Origin: Lysobacter spongiicola DSM 21749
GTDB lineage: Bacteria; Pseudomonadota; Gammaproteobacteria; Xanthomonadales; Xanthomonadaceae
Direction of reading: 5' to 3'
Assembly: GCF_900167055.1 (NCBI RefSeq)
Contig: NZ_FUXP01000001.1
Coordinates: 806,001-870,000 of the forward strand
DNA: 64,000 bases
A program made the translations under genes and the position numbers. The notes below the pieces were generated by a model. That model did not search any database, was not told the origin of the DNA, and was given only the letters and a program-made list of their open reading frames with translations. Positions 1 through 12,324 of the stretch are shown piece after piece (the stretch's first letter is position 1; the number at the start of each line of letters is the position of its first letter).

Positions 1-1441
<1,441 letters not shown>

Positions 1442-1445
1442 CGGC

Positions 1446-1694
1446 CTACTCCTGTTGCAACCGGGCCAGCTTGGCCAGCAGTTGTTCGTGGGTCTCGGGG
1501 ATCTCGGGATCCGGATCGATGCACTCGACCGGACACACCACCACGCACTGTGGCTCGTCGAAATGTCCGACGCATTCGGTGCAGCGGGCCGGATCGATCA
1601 CGTAGATGGTCTCGCCCTGCGAGATCGCCTGGTTCGGGCAAGCCGGCTCACAGACGTCGCAGTTGACGCAAAGCTCGTTGATCTTGAGGGACAT
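1446..1694 (-). CDS. yfhL: 2[4Fe-4S] ferredoxin, YfhL type
   Basis: Small electron carrier of 82 residues with two clusters. The first ligand set is CVNCDVCEPACP near residues 9-20. The second is CTECVGHFDEPQCVVVCP, which has the long loop between the second and third cysteines that marks the YfhL/Allochromatium-type ferredoxins. The C-terminal tail forms a short helix typical of the subgroup. Its stop codon overlaps the ribosome binding site of ggt, so the two are probably co-transcribed. The redox partner cannot be told from the sequence; in related bacteria this gene sits beside coaD, as here. Confidence 0.93.
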   Translation of the reverse strand: MSLKINELCVNCDVCEPACPNQAISQGETIYVIDPARCTECVGHFDEPQCVVVCPVECIDPDPEIPETHEQLLAKLARLQQE

Positions 1695-1777
1695 GGGGGA
1701 TGGGCGGCGCGTACACCGCCCGGTACTCCTGTGTGCCGGGTGCGGCTGGCCGCACCCGGACGTTCACCGCAGCCGGA

Positions 1778-2275
1778 TTACTTGGCCTCGACGAACTGGT
1801 AGTTCACGCCGGCCGGCTCGACGGCTTCGCGCACGCGCTCGCTGTCGGCCGCATCGCCGATGAAGATCACCCGGACGCCCTTCATCGAGGCGGGGTCCAC
1901 CTGGGCGAAGGCGCCGACGACGATGTCGGCCATCATGGTGGATTCGGGGGAGCCGAACGCCACCAGGTTGCCCTCGACGATGCCACGCTGCATGGCCAGC
2001 TCGACTTCTTCCTTCAGACGGTCATGGGCGCCTTGGAATCCTTCGCTGTCGCTGGAGGGCAGGTAGTACAGGTACGGGCTGTTGCTGGTGTCGCCGATGT
2101 TGCGGCGGACAACGTCGGTCAGGTAGGCGCCCCACTCCTCATCGCCGTTGGTGGTCGGTGCGGCCATCGGCGCCTGCGCCTCGGCGACTTCCGCCTGCGG
2201 GGCCTCCTTGTCGCAGGCCGCCAGCACCGGCATGGAAAGGAGGGCGATCAGCATCAGTCGGGTCGTGGTTTTCAT
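1778..2275 (-). CDS. Predicted lipoprotein of unknown function
   Basis: A 165-residue protein. The start at 2275 is preferred over an in-frame ATG at 2380 because it begins a clean lipoprotein signal: MKTTTRLM, a hydrophobic run, then LAAC with the lipidated cysteine near residue 21. The mature part is soluble, mixed alpha/beta, with no motif I recognise. The C-terminal half (VRVIFIGDAADSERVREAV) reads like a small ligand- or nucleotide-free alpha/beta fold. It lies between coaD and the ferredoxin on the same strand with short gaps, so it is probably in their operon. Function unknown. Confidence 0.75.
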   Translation of the reverse strand: MKTTTRLMLIALLSMPVLAACDKEAPQAEVAEAQAPMAAPTTNGDEEWGAYLTDVVRRNIGDTSNSPYLYYLPSSDSEGFQGAHDRLKEEVELAMQRGIVEGNLVAFGSPESTMMADIVVGAFAQVDPASMKGVRVIFIGDAADSERVREAVEPAGVNYQFVEAK

Positions 2276-2303
2276 GTGGTTTCCCCAGTGGTGTCTTGGA
2301 TGG

Positions 2304-3499
<1,196 letters not shown>

Positions 3500-3565
3500 G
3501 GGTGGCGCATGCGCCCCGGTGCTAGCATGTGCGGCATTCTCGCGCATTCGTGATACCACCTGTCG

Positions 3566-4885
3566 ATGGTCAGCTTCTTCCGCCGCAAAAAGCCGGAATC
3601 GTCCGAGCGTCGCTACAGCACAGAAGAGCTGGCGGCGGCGTTTCCTGACGCCCAGCCCCCCTCCGACAAGCGAGAAGCGCCGCGGAAGGACGAAGCCGAA
3701 ACGGGCAAGGCGCCGCCCGCACCGCTCGCACCTCCCGCCGGCGCCCCCGCCGATGATCAACGCGATACGGGCCGCCCGCGCGCGGAGTCGCCGGAAGTAG
3801 GCGCGGCTGCCGACACGACCGCGGAAGCCACGCCGCCTCCGCCGGTCAGCCCGCCACCCGCGGATGTGCCCGCGCCCTCCCCGGCGCCGCCAGCACCGAG
3901 GCCGATCGAGGAGCCTGACTACAGCTCCTGGATCGGACAGACCACCGACAAGCCGGCCGCACCGGCGGGCAAACTCGGCTGGCGCGAGCGCCTGCATGGC
4001 AGCGCCTTCGCGCGCAGTTTCGGCGGGTTGTTCTACTCCAACCCCAAGCTCGACGATGCGCTGCTGGACGACATCGAGACCGCGCTGATCACGGCCGACG
4101 TCGGCATGACGGCCACCACCGAGGTGGTGGAAGGCCTGCGCAAGCGCATGAAATCGCGCGAGTTCGCCGATGCGCAGGCCCTGCTCAAGGCCCTGCGCGC
4201 GGACCTGCTGTCGCTGCTGAAGCCGGTCAGCGTCCCGCTCGAGATCGACTCCAGCGCGCGCCCGTTCGTGCTGCTGACGGTGGGTGTCAATGGCGTCGGC
4301 AAGACGACGACCATCGGCAAGCTCGCCAAGCGCTTCCGCGACGAAAACCGCCCGCTGATGCTCGCCGCCGGCGATACCTTCCGCGCCGCGGCCGTGGCAC
4401 AGCTTCAGGCCTGGGGCGAGCGCAACAGCGTGCCGGTGATCGCCCAAGGCCAGAACGCCGATCCCGCTTCGGTCGCCTTCGATGCCCTGCAGGCGGCCAA
4501 GGCCCGGGGCACCGAAGTACTCATCGCCGATACCGCCGGTCGCCTGCACACCCAGCAGGGCCTGATGGCCGAGCTCGGCAAGATCCGGCGGGTACTGCGG
4601 AAGGTCGACCCCACTGCCCCGCACGAGGTGCTGATGGTGATCGACGGCACCACCGGCCAGAACGCCCTTTCTCAGTTGCGCCAGTTCCATGCCGCCGTCG
4701 GCGTGACCGGGCTGGTGGTGACCAAGCTCGATGGCACCGCAAAGGGTGGCGTGGTGTTCGCACTGGCACGCGAGTTCGGCATCCCGATCCGCTTCGCCGG
4801 CATCGGTGAGCGTCCGGAGGACCTGCGCGTGTTCGATGCGGAGGCCTTCGTCGACGCCCTGCTGCCGGAGACGCTCGGCGCCTAG
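3566..4885 (+). CDS. ftsY: Signal recognition particle receptor FtsY
   Basis: SRP receptor GTPase that docks ribosome-nascent-chain complexes at the membrane. Residues 1-140 form a long acidic, proline/alanine-rich A domain with a basic start (MVSFFRRKK) that suits membrane association. The NG domain follows from about residue 150. It contains GVNGVGKTTTIGKLA (P loop, near 240), the insertion-box region GDTFRAAAVAQL, DTAGRLHTQ (G3) and TKLDGTAKGG (G4). The length of 439 is ordinary for a xanthomonad FtsY. The AsmA-like gene and mutY follow closely on the same strand. Confidence 0.97.
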   Translation: MVSFFRRKKPESSERRYSTEELAAAFPDAQPPSDKREAPRKDEAETGKAPPAPLAPPAGAPADDQRDTGRPRAESPEVGAAADTTAEATPPPPVSPPPADVPAPSPAPPAPRPIEEPDYSSWIGQTTDKPAAPAGKLGWRERLHGSAFARSFGGLFYSNPKLDDALLDDIETALITADVGMTATTEVVEGLRKRMKSREFADAQALLKALRADLLSLLKPVSVPLEIDSSARPFVLLTVGVNGVGKTTTIGKLAKRFRDENRPLMLAAGDTFRAAAVAQLQAWGERNSVPVIAQGQNADPASVAFDALQAAKARGTEVLIADTAGRLHTQQGLMAELGKIRRVLRKVDPTAPHEVLMVIDGTTGQNALSQLRQFHAAVGVTGLVVTKLDGTAKGGVVFALAREFGIPIRFAGIGERPEDLRVFDAEAFVDALLPETLGA

Positions 4886-4897
4886 CGCCGGCTCCCC

Positions 4898-6217
4898 GTG
4901 TCCGTGGGCGCCACGCCAGCGCCGGATCGCTCCGACCCCGGTCCCCGCCGCCGCTGGCGCACCCTTCTCATCGTGGCCGCGGTGCTGGCGGCGTTGCTGC
5001 TGGCGTTCGCGTTCTGGTTCAGCCGCCCCTCCCAGGTCGCGCGGCTGGTGCTCGGCCAGGCGGGTAGCGCACTCGGCCTGGAAATCACCTCTTCAGGAGC
5101 GAGCGAGTACCGGCTGCGCGGCACGCCGCACCTGGTGGTCCGCGATGTCGTTGCACGCATGCCCGGCGCATCCGAGCCGCTGCTGGTCGCCGAGCGCCTG
5201 CGCCTCTCCCTGCCGTGGTCGACCCTGCGCGCGCGTGGCGCCGACCTGACGGTGGAGCGGGTCGAGGCCGACGCCCCCCGGCTGGACATCGAAATGCTCG
5301 GCAGATGGCTCGACAGCCGCCCGCCCTCCACCACCGATCCACGCATCCCGACCCTGACCGAAGGCCTGCACATCGTGCGGGGGCAAGTCATCGGCAGCGG
5401 CTGGAGCATCGAGGGCGTCAACATCGACCTGCCGTCGCTGGCGCCCTCCGCTCCGGTGGCGGCACGCGTGGACGGCCGGTTCGTCAATGGCGACACTTCG
5501 GTACCGTTCGACCTGCAATTGGCACTGACCGCACCTTCGCAGGATGCCGCCCTCGGCGCGTCCGGCATCGCCACCGTGGTCACCCCGGACTGGCGCCTCG
5601 CGCTCAAGCCCACGCTGTCGGGGCTGCTGTTCCAGGGTGAAAACGGCTTCGGCCTGGACCGCATGCGTTTCGCATCACCGTCGCGTCTGACCCTGCCGGA
5701 CCAGTCGCACCGGTTTGCACTCGGGCTTGCAGGTCCGCTGCGCTACCGGGACGGCATGCTCTCGATCGAGCCCATGGGCCTGGCGACGCGCGGCGGCGGC
5801 CTCGTGCCCACGCTGGCGGCATCCGGCGGTTTCGCATGGCAGGAACACCTCTCGCTGCAACTGGGCGGCGAGTTCGCAGGGTGGCCGGAGGCATGGCCCG
5901 TCTTGCCGGAGCCACTGGCGCGGCCTTCTGACGCGATGCCGTTCCGGCTCACCTATTCCGGTGCCACGAACCTGTCGGGGCCGGCGCACCTGGAACTGGC
6001 CACCGAAGGCAGCACGCCCGGCACCACCCGGCTTGCCGGCGATTTCCGCCTGCCGGAAATCCTCGAATGGCTGGAACAGCTCGACCGTGGCAATCCGCTC
6101 CCGCCGGTCGACGGCACGTTTGAAACACCGCGCCTCGAACTTGCGGGTGCAACGCTGCACGGCGTCAGGGTCGAGATGAGCGACGGCAGCGACGAGGCGG
6201 GAGCCGGCTCGGAATGA
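4898..6217 (+). CDS. Single-pass membrane protein of AsmA-like type
   Basis: A 439-residue protein from a GTG start 12 bases after ftsY; a second GTG lies two codons later. One transmembrane segment at about residues 23-41 is followed by a long periplasmic beta-rich region. The pattern (short N-terminal anchor, then repeated amphipathic strands such as LRLSLPWSTLRARGADLTVERVEAD) is that of AsmA/TamB-related lipid-transport or envelope-biogenesis proteins. No catalytic motif is visible. The stop overlaps the mutY start by 4 bp. The family assignment rests on architecture, not on a diagnostic motif. Confidence 0.7.
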   Translation: MSVGATPAPDRSDPGPRRRWRTLLIVAAVLAALLLAFAFWFSRPSQVARLVLGQAGSALGLEITSSGASEYRLRGTPHLVVRDVVARMPGASEPLLVAERLRLSLPWSTLRARGADLTVERVEADAPRLDIEMLGRWLDSRPPSTTDPRIPTLTEGLHIVRGQVIGSGWSIEGVNIDLPSLAPSAPVAARVDGRFVNGDTSVPFDLQLALTAPSQDAALGASGIATVVTPDWRLALKPTLSGLLFQGENGFGLDRMRFASPSRLTLPDQSHRFALGLAGPLRYRDGMLSIEPMGLATRGGGLVPTLAASGGFAWQEHLSLQLGGEFAGWPEAWPVLPEPLARPSDAMPFRLTYSGATNLSGPAHLELATEGSTPGTTRLAGDFRLPEILEWLEQLDRGNPLPPVDGTFETPRLELAGATLHGVRVEMSDGSDEAGAGSE

Positions 6218-7269
6218 GTTCCGTCGGTGACGGTTTTTCTTCGGGGTTGCTGGCCTGGTTCGACCACAGCGGGCGCCACGACCTGCCATGGCAGCACCCG
6301 CGCACCCCGTACCGGGTCTGGCTGTCGGAGATCATGCTGCAGCAGACCCAGGTCCGCACCGCCGCCCCCTACTTCGAGCGCTTCGTCGCCGCCCTGCCCG
6401 ATGTCCCCGCGCTGGCGGGTGCGCCGCAGGAGCAGGTACTGGCGCTGTGGTCGGGGCTTGGCTACTACGCGCGCGCCCGGAACCTGCATGCCGCCGCGCA
6501 GCGTTGCGTCGAGATACACGACGGCGATCTCCCGCGGGACCTGGACGCACTGGTCGCCCTGCCCGGCATCGGCCGCAGCACCGCTGCCGCGATCCTCGCC
6601 CAGGCCTGGGGCGACCGCCACGCCATCCTCGATGGCAACGTCAAGCGCGTGCTCGCCCGCTACCACGGCATCGAAGGCTGGCCGGGCAGACCGGCGGTGG
6701 AAAAACAGCTCTGGGCCCTGGCGGAAAACCACCTGCCCCACGAGCGCCTGGCCGACTACACCCAGGCGCAGATGGACCTCGGGGCCACCCTCTGCACCCG
6801 CGCCAACCCCGCCTGCGTGCTGTGTCCCCTGCGAGACGGCTGCGTCGCACGCATCGAGGGACGCACCGGCGAGCTGCCAACGGCGCGGCCGACACGCAGC
6901 GTGCCCCAAAGGCAGGCCGATGTGCTCTGGCTGGAAGACGCCGACGGCCGCGTGCTGCTCCAGCAGCGCCCGCCCAGCGGCATCTGGGCGTCGCTCTGGA
7001 GCCTGCCGCAGGCGGAAGACGATGCGGGGGCGACGTTGTGGCTGGACACGCACATCGACAGCCACGCCCGGCAGGCGGAGCCCGAGCCCCTGCAGCCGGT
7101 CGACCACGCCTTCACCCACTTCAAGTTGCAGTTGCGCCCGCGCCGGCTGCGTGGCGTCGAACTGCGGCCCGCCGTGCGCGACAATGGCGCCCTGCGCTGG
7201 GTGACGCGCGAAGACATGCAGTCGCTCGGCATCCCCGCCCCGATTCGCCGGCTGCTGGAAGCCGGCTGA
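6214..7269 (+). CDS. mutY: A/G-specific adenine DNA glycosylase
   Basis: Removes adenine mispaired with 8-oxoguanine. The 351 residues carry the helix-hairpin-helix [12 protein letters not shown], catalytic Glu in [10 protein letters not shown], catalytic Asp in [10 protein letters not shown], and the C-x6-C-x2-C-x5-C iron-sulfur loop ([17 protein letters not shown]). The C-terminal third is NUDIX-like and recognises 8-oxoG. Start overlaps the previous gene by 4 bp; an Fe(II)-trafficking gene follows, the conserved mutY-yggX pairing. Confidence 0.97.
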   Translation: MSSVGDGFSSGLLAWFDHSGRHDLPWQHPRTPYRVWLSEIMLQQTQVRTAAPYFERFVAALPDVPALAGAPQEQVLALWSGLGYYARARNLHAAAQRCVEIHDGDLPRDLDALVALPGIGRSTAAAILAQAWGDRHAILDGNVKRVLARYHGIEGWPGRPAVEKQLWALAENHLPHERLADYTQAQMDLGATLCTRANPACVLCPLRDGCVARIEGRTGELPTARPTRSVPQRQADVLWLEDADGRVLLQQRPPSGIWASLWSLPQAEDDAGATLWLDTHIDSHARQAEPEPLQPVDHAFTHFKLQLRPRRLRGVELRPAVRDNGALRWVTREDMQSLGIPAPIRRLLEAG

Positions 7270-7289
7270 TCCACCATCGAAGGCCCGCC

Positions 7290-7562
7290 ATGCCCCGTTC
7301 CGTCCATTGCGAATACGAGAAGCGCGAAACCGAAGGGCTGGATTTCGTCCCCTGGCCCGGCGAAGCCGGCAAACGCGTCTATGCCCACATCGGCAAGCAG
7401 GCCTGGGCGGCATGGCTGGCGCACCAGACCATGCTCATCAACGAAAACCGCCTGTCACCGATGAACCCCGAGCACCGCAAGTTCCTCGAACAGCAGATGA
7501 TCAAGTTCCTGTTCGAGGGCGGCGCCGACAAGGTCGCAGGTTACGTTCCGCCGGAAACCTGA
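7290..7562 (+). CDS. yggX: Probable Fe(2+)-trafficking protein YggX
   Basis: Ninety-residue protein that buffers intracellular Fe(II) and protects iron-sulfur clusters from oxidation. It shows the single N-terminal cysteine ([16 protein letters not shown]) and the family blocks [27 protein letters not shown] and [13 protein letters not shown]. It sits 20 bp after mutY, as in many gammaproteobacteria. Its last 22 bp overlap the convergent DUF6491-like gene. Confidence 0.96.
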   Translation: MPRSVHCEYEKRETEGLDFVPWPGEAGKRVYAHIGKQAWAAWLAHQTMLINENRLSPMNPEHRKFLEQQMIKFLFEGGADKVAGYVPPET

Positions 7563-7987
7563 TCGCGGGCGGCCTTCTCCGCTTCGCGCACCGCATCGAC
7601 ATCGATCGGCTGGATCTGCTCGATCCTGCACGGGATGTCGATCGCATTGCGGTCCAGCACGGTGACGTTGTCGAAGCCCGCGTGCACCGTCCCGGACTGG
7701 TCGCCCAGGCTGATCGCCCGCGCGTACTGCAAGCCGGGGCAGCTCCCCGACAAGGTCAGCAGGTAGGCCGTCCGTGGGCGCGTGTGCACCACGATCGACG
7801 AGTCGTCCACCGGCGACCAGCTGTGCAGCGTGCCGAAGTGGTGGAAGCTCCTGACCGGCTCGCCGGCATGGGTGCGGTGGATTTCACCACGTTGCTCATC
7901 AGTCAGGCTGCCGCCCGTGGCGCAACCCGCGAGCAGCGCGACCGCGATCGCAAGTACAGAGAACCGCTTCGGATCCAGCTTGTTCAT
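7541..7987 (-). CDS. DUF6491-like lipoprotein
   Basis: 148-residue predicted lipoprotein. The start at 7987 gives a proper signal (MNKLDPKRF, hydrophobic core, LLAGC with Cys near 22); an ATG ten codons earlier is less likely. The mature part resembles the DUF6491 family of xanthomonads: two cysteines (CPGLQY and IPCRIEQI) that could form a disulfide, and a C-terminal helix. Function unknown. It converges on yggX with a 22-bp 3' overlap. Confidence 0.75.
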   Translation of the reverse strand: MNKLDPKRFSVLAIAVALLAGCATGGSLTDEQRGEIHRTHAGEPVRSFHHFGTLHSWSPVDDSSIVVHTRPRTAYLLTLSGSCPGLQYARAISLGDQSGTVHAGFDNVTVLDRNAIDIPCRIEQIQPIDVDAVREAEKAARDQVSGGT

Positions 7988-8149
7988 ACCGACTCCTTCC
8001 AGCGCTTGGACATGCAAAGCACGATGCGCGCATCGAGGGCAAGCTTCAGCACGACCGCCCGACGACGTTCAGCGCACATCCCGCTTGCCAGTCCTGTTCC
8101 GGCCCCGTATCATTCCGCTCCTTCGCACGGCCTGCCGTGATGCAAGTCC

Positions 8150-8225
8150 GGCCGGGTAGCTCAGTTGGTAGAGCAGGGGATTGAAAATCCCCGTGTCGGG
8201 GGTTCGATTCCCTCCCCGGCCACCA
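8150..8225 (+). tRNA. tRNA-Phe (GAA)
   Basis: A complete cloverleaf of 76 bases including the encoded CCA end. The acceptor stem GGCCGGG pairs with CCCGGCC. The D arm holds GCTCAGTTGGTAGAGC. The anticodon stem GGGGA/TCCCC frames the loop TTGAAAA with anticodon GAA at about 8183-8185. The T arm contains GGTTCGATTCC. A terminator-like hairpin follows. HicAB lies just downstream, but I see no duplicated tRNA end to mark an integration. Confidence 0.97.
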
Positions 8226-8249
8226 TCTTGGTGGCGTGTGAAACGTAGG

Positions 8250-8284
8250 CCCTGCAAGGCTCTTTGCCTCGCGGGGTTTTTTGT
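8250..8284 (+). terminator. Terminator after tRNA-Phe
   Basis: CCCTGCAAGGC and GCCTCGCGGGG form an 11-bp stem with one wobble and one mismatch around a short loop, followed by six T residues. It is well placed to end the tRNA transcript. Confidence 0.7.
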
Positions 8285-8349
8285 TTTCAGGCACGGGTCG
8301 GCTGGCGCTGCAGCATATGTGCAGCTCGTTCCTGCTTTGGCCCAATACG

Positions 8350-8697
8350 TCAGGCAACCGCCTCGAGCTCGTGCTGGACAGCCTCTTCGATCAAGGCGTT
8401 CAAGCTCGTGCCTCGCGCAGCAGCCGCAACCGTAGCCTTCTCATGCACCGAGGGGTCAAGCCTCATCTGGAACTTGCCCGAGAAGTTCCTGCGTGGAGCG
8501 ATACCACGTTCGCGGCAAACCTCAAGGAACAAGGTCAGGGAGTTGCGCCCCTCTTCGAAAAGTGCCGCCACGTTGTCGGCGTAGAAGTCCGCGCCGCCGT
8601 TGAGCCCGATGAACTCGCCACGCAGAAGATTTGTTTCGGGGTCATAGCTGACCACCGCGCTGTAACCGTCAATGTCGAGAACGTTTCGCATGCTCAT
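8350..8697 (-). CDS. hicB: HicB-family antitoxin
   Basis: 115 residues with the HicB layout. The N-terminal half is a partly degraded RNase-H-like fold (YSAVVSYDPETNLLRGEFIGL, containing the DFYAD and SLTLFLEVCRERG helices). The C-terminal ribbon-helix-helix (FQMRLDPSVHEKA, ARGTSLNALIEEAV) binds the operator. The gene overlaps hicA by 4 bp and lies downstream of it, the usual toxin-first order. It should neutralise HicA and repress the operon. Confidence 0.88.
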   Translation of the reverse strand: MSMRNVLDIDGYSAVVSYDPETNLLRGEFIGLNGGADFYADNVAALFEEGRNSLTLFLEVCRERGIAPRRNFSGKFQMRLDPSVHEKATVAAAARGTSLNALIEEAVQHELEAVA

Positions 8698-8948
8698 GGT
8701 GTCACTCCGTTTGCTTCAAGCCACTTCTTTACGCTGACCACGGCGCCCTTATCGGCATCAGGCGACGGATGCGGCCTATGGAACACTTGTACCTGGCTCT
8801 TCCAGATGAAGGCGACCCGAGAACCTTCCCGCTCCTCCCTGTCCGCACCAAGCACCACCAAAAGGGCCTCAATGTCGCTCCACCGGATCGACCCGGATAC
8901 GGGACGGGCAAAGATGGCTTCCAATGTCTTGGCATGCTTCCGTTTCAT
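8694..8948 (-). CDS. hicA: HicA-type mRNA interferase toxin
   Basis: 84 residues; HicA toxins cleave mRNA in a translation-independent manner. The dsRBD-like fold is recognisable in the helix TLEAIFARPVSGSIRWSDIEALLVVLG, the strands GSRVAFIW and VQVFHRPHP with a conserved histidine, and the C-terminal helix SVKKWLEANG. Start at 8948 is the ATG nearest a small palindrome at 8957-8964. The protein is longer than the shortest HicA (about 60 residues) but matches the subgroup paired with 110-residue HicB proteins. Confidence 0.85.
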   Translation of the reverse strand: MKRKHAKTLEAIFARPVSGSIRWSDIEALLVVLGADREEREGSRVAFIWKSQVQVFHRPHPSPDADKGAVVSVKKWLEANGVTP

Positions 8949-8950
8949 TC

Positions 8951-8966
8951 GGTAGATAGTACTACC
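8951..8966 (-). promoter_or_regulatory. Possible HicB operator
   Basis: Just upstream of hicA lies the perfect 8-bp palindrome TAGTACTA (8957-8964), nested in GGTAG...CTACC half-sites (8951-8955 and 8962-8966). Position and symmetry fit binding by the HicB ribbon-helix-helix; this is inference from location only. Confidence 0.4.
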
Positions 8967-9099
8967 TTTCGGTACCACGTCAACTTGGCTTGCGGTGCGG
9001 CCGCTGCCGAGGCGGCCACAGCGAAAGGCAAGACCGGCGCTACCCCGCCCCCACCATGCGCCGTAGTATCCTCCGGGTCCCGCTCGAAGGAAGTACGGC

Positions 9100-9591
9100 A
9101 TGAAGGCACTCCGCCCGACCCCCTTGATCCGCTGGCTGGCCGCGCTCGTCGTGGTCGGCCTGCTGGCCGCCTGCGCCAGCGGTCCGGTGCGGCGCGTGTC
9201 CGAGCCGTCGGCGAGGATCCAGCAATTGACCGTGCTCGCCGATGGCAGCTGGTCGGTCGAGCTGCGGATCGAGAACTTCAGCAGCATTCCGATGCGCTTC
9301 GACTCGCTGGACATCGACGTGCAGTTGGACGGACACGAGGCCGGCGCGCTGCGGGCCAGCCCCGCCCTGACCATCGGGCCGGAATCCGCCGACGTCACCT
9401 CGCTGCAGTTGCAGCCCTCCACTGCCGCCAAGCTGGCCGTCGCCGACGCGCTCGCAGGTCGCGGCAGCATCGGCTATTCGCTGGAGGGCTCGGTCACCGC
9501 CACGCCTGACGAAGAGCGGCAGCGCGAGTTCGAGATAGAGCGCAGCAGCGCCCTGTCGCCGGCCCCCGGTCTGCCCGGCGTGTTGCGCTGA
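9100..9591 (+). CDS. LEA type 2 / WHy-domain lipoprotein
   Basis: 163 residues with a lipoprotein signal (LLAACASG, Cys near 25). The mature region has the water-stress/LEA14 beta-sandwich pattern: SVELRIENFSSIPMRFDSLDIDVQLDGHEAG followed by the alternating strands of a WHy domain. Such proteins sit in the periplasm and may act in envelope stress protection; no enzyme motif is present. It is divergent from hicA and lies 69 bp before the acyl-CoA dehydrogenase gene. Confidence 0.8.
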   Translation: MKALRPTPLIRWLAALVVVGLLAACASGPVRRVSEPSARIQQLTVLADGSWSVELRIENFSSIPMRFDSLDIDVQLDGHEAGALRASPALTIGPESADVTSLQLQPSTAAKLAVADALAGRGSIGYSLEGSVTATPDEERQREFEIERSSALSPAPGLPGVLR

Positions 9592-9660
9592 GGCAGACGC
9601 CCGCCATTTTCCATCCGTCCGCCATCGGCGGCACCCGGCACCCCACGAAACGAGGTCGAG

Positions 9661-11451
<1,791 letters not shown>

Positions 11452-11458
11452 GCCCCCG

Positions 11459-11480
11459 CCGGGGCCGTCACCGGCCCCGG
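11459..11480 (+). terminator. Hairpin after the acyl-CoA dehydrogenase gene
   Basis: Perfect 9-bp arms CCGGGGCCG/CGGCCCCGG around TCAC, starting eight bases after the stop codon. No T run follows, so it may be a weak terminator or an mRNA-stabilising stem. Confidence 0.4.
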
Positions 11481-11519
11481 TGTCCAATTGCAACGCAACG
11501 GGGGTATGCTCGGTTTCCA

Positions 11520-12203
11520 ATGGAGACCGACAGAGCGAATCTGCGCTTGGTCAGCTCCGGAACCCCGGGGGCGGCCGACGCACTCCGGGGACCGGAGGAA
11601 GTCCACTGCTCTCCGCGCCTGGCACTTGAACGGCTCAATGGCGTGCGGCTGTTGTCGCTGGACGCCCACGGGCGCGTACTCGACTGGATGAACTGGCAGG
11701 ACGCCGCCTGCCTGTATGCGCGCGGCGCCGTCGCCTGGACCCTCGGCGACCCCTGCCTGACCATCCATGGCGGTACCAGCCGGTCCAGCGGCGAGCAGAG
11801 CCTGCTCCACCTGCACCCCATCGTCGCCACCACTGGGCACGCCCGTGCCCGCGCACTCAACCCCACACCGGCGCTGACCAACACCGCCCTGTTCGCGCGC
11901 GATGCCCACTTGTGCCTGTACTGCGGCGACCGCTTCCATCGGCCCAAGCTCACCCGCGACCACGTCATCCCGGTATCGAAGGGCGGGCGCGACATCTGGG
12001 AGAACGTGGTCTCGGCCTGCTTCCACTGCAACTCGCGCAAGGGCAACCGCACGCCGCAGCAGGCCCACATGCCCCTGCTCGCGGTGCCATACAGGCCGAG
12101 CTGGGTGGAGCACCTGATCCTCTCCAACCGCAATATCCTGGCCGACCAGATGGCCTTCCTGAAGAGCCAGCTCCCCAAGAAGCACGCGCGCGCGCTCAAT
12201 TGA
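11520..12203 (+). CDS. HNH endonuclease family protein
   Basis: 227 residues. The C-terminal half holds an HNH nuclease of the McrA/RE-like type: zinc pair CLYCG, TRDHVIPVSKGG, WENVVSACFHCNSRKGN. It is the widespread chromosomal 'HNH endonuclease' of xanthomonads and not obviously linked to a phage. The N-terminal 100 residues (RLNGVRLLSLDAHGRVLDW, a helical WQDAACLYARGAVAW segment) look like a specificity or scaffold region. The start is chosen after the pyrimidine-free stretch GGGGGTATG; upstream the frame runs into the preceding gene. Confidence 0.85.
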   Translation: METDRANLRLVSSGTPGAADALRGPEEVHCSPRLALERLNGVRLLSLDAHGRVLDWMNWQDAACLYARGAVAWTLGDPCLTIHGGTSRSSGEQSLLHLHPIVATTGHARARALNPTPALTNTALFARDAHLCLYCGDRFHRPKLTRDHVIPVSKGGRDIWENVVSACFHCNSRKGNRTPQQAHMPLLAVPYRPSWVEHLILSNRNILADQMAFLKSQLPKKHARALN

Positions 12204-12324
12204 CGCGCCCCTGCTCGGCCCTGTCCATTTGCGACCTGATCTGCGTGCAACCGACGCGAAACGCGCATTGACGCCCGTCTTGCGCTCCCCGACACTCCGG
12301 GGAGTTTGCTCACGGGAACACAGA

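Noticed and set aside
8150-9000. tRNA-Phe as an integration site for the hicAB segment
   Set aside because: No integrase gene and no second copy of the tRNA 3' end within the following kilobases that I can see.
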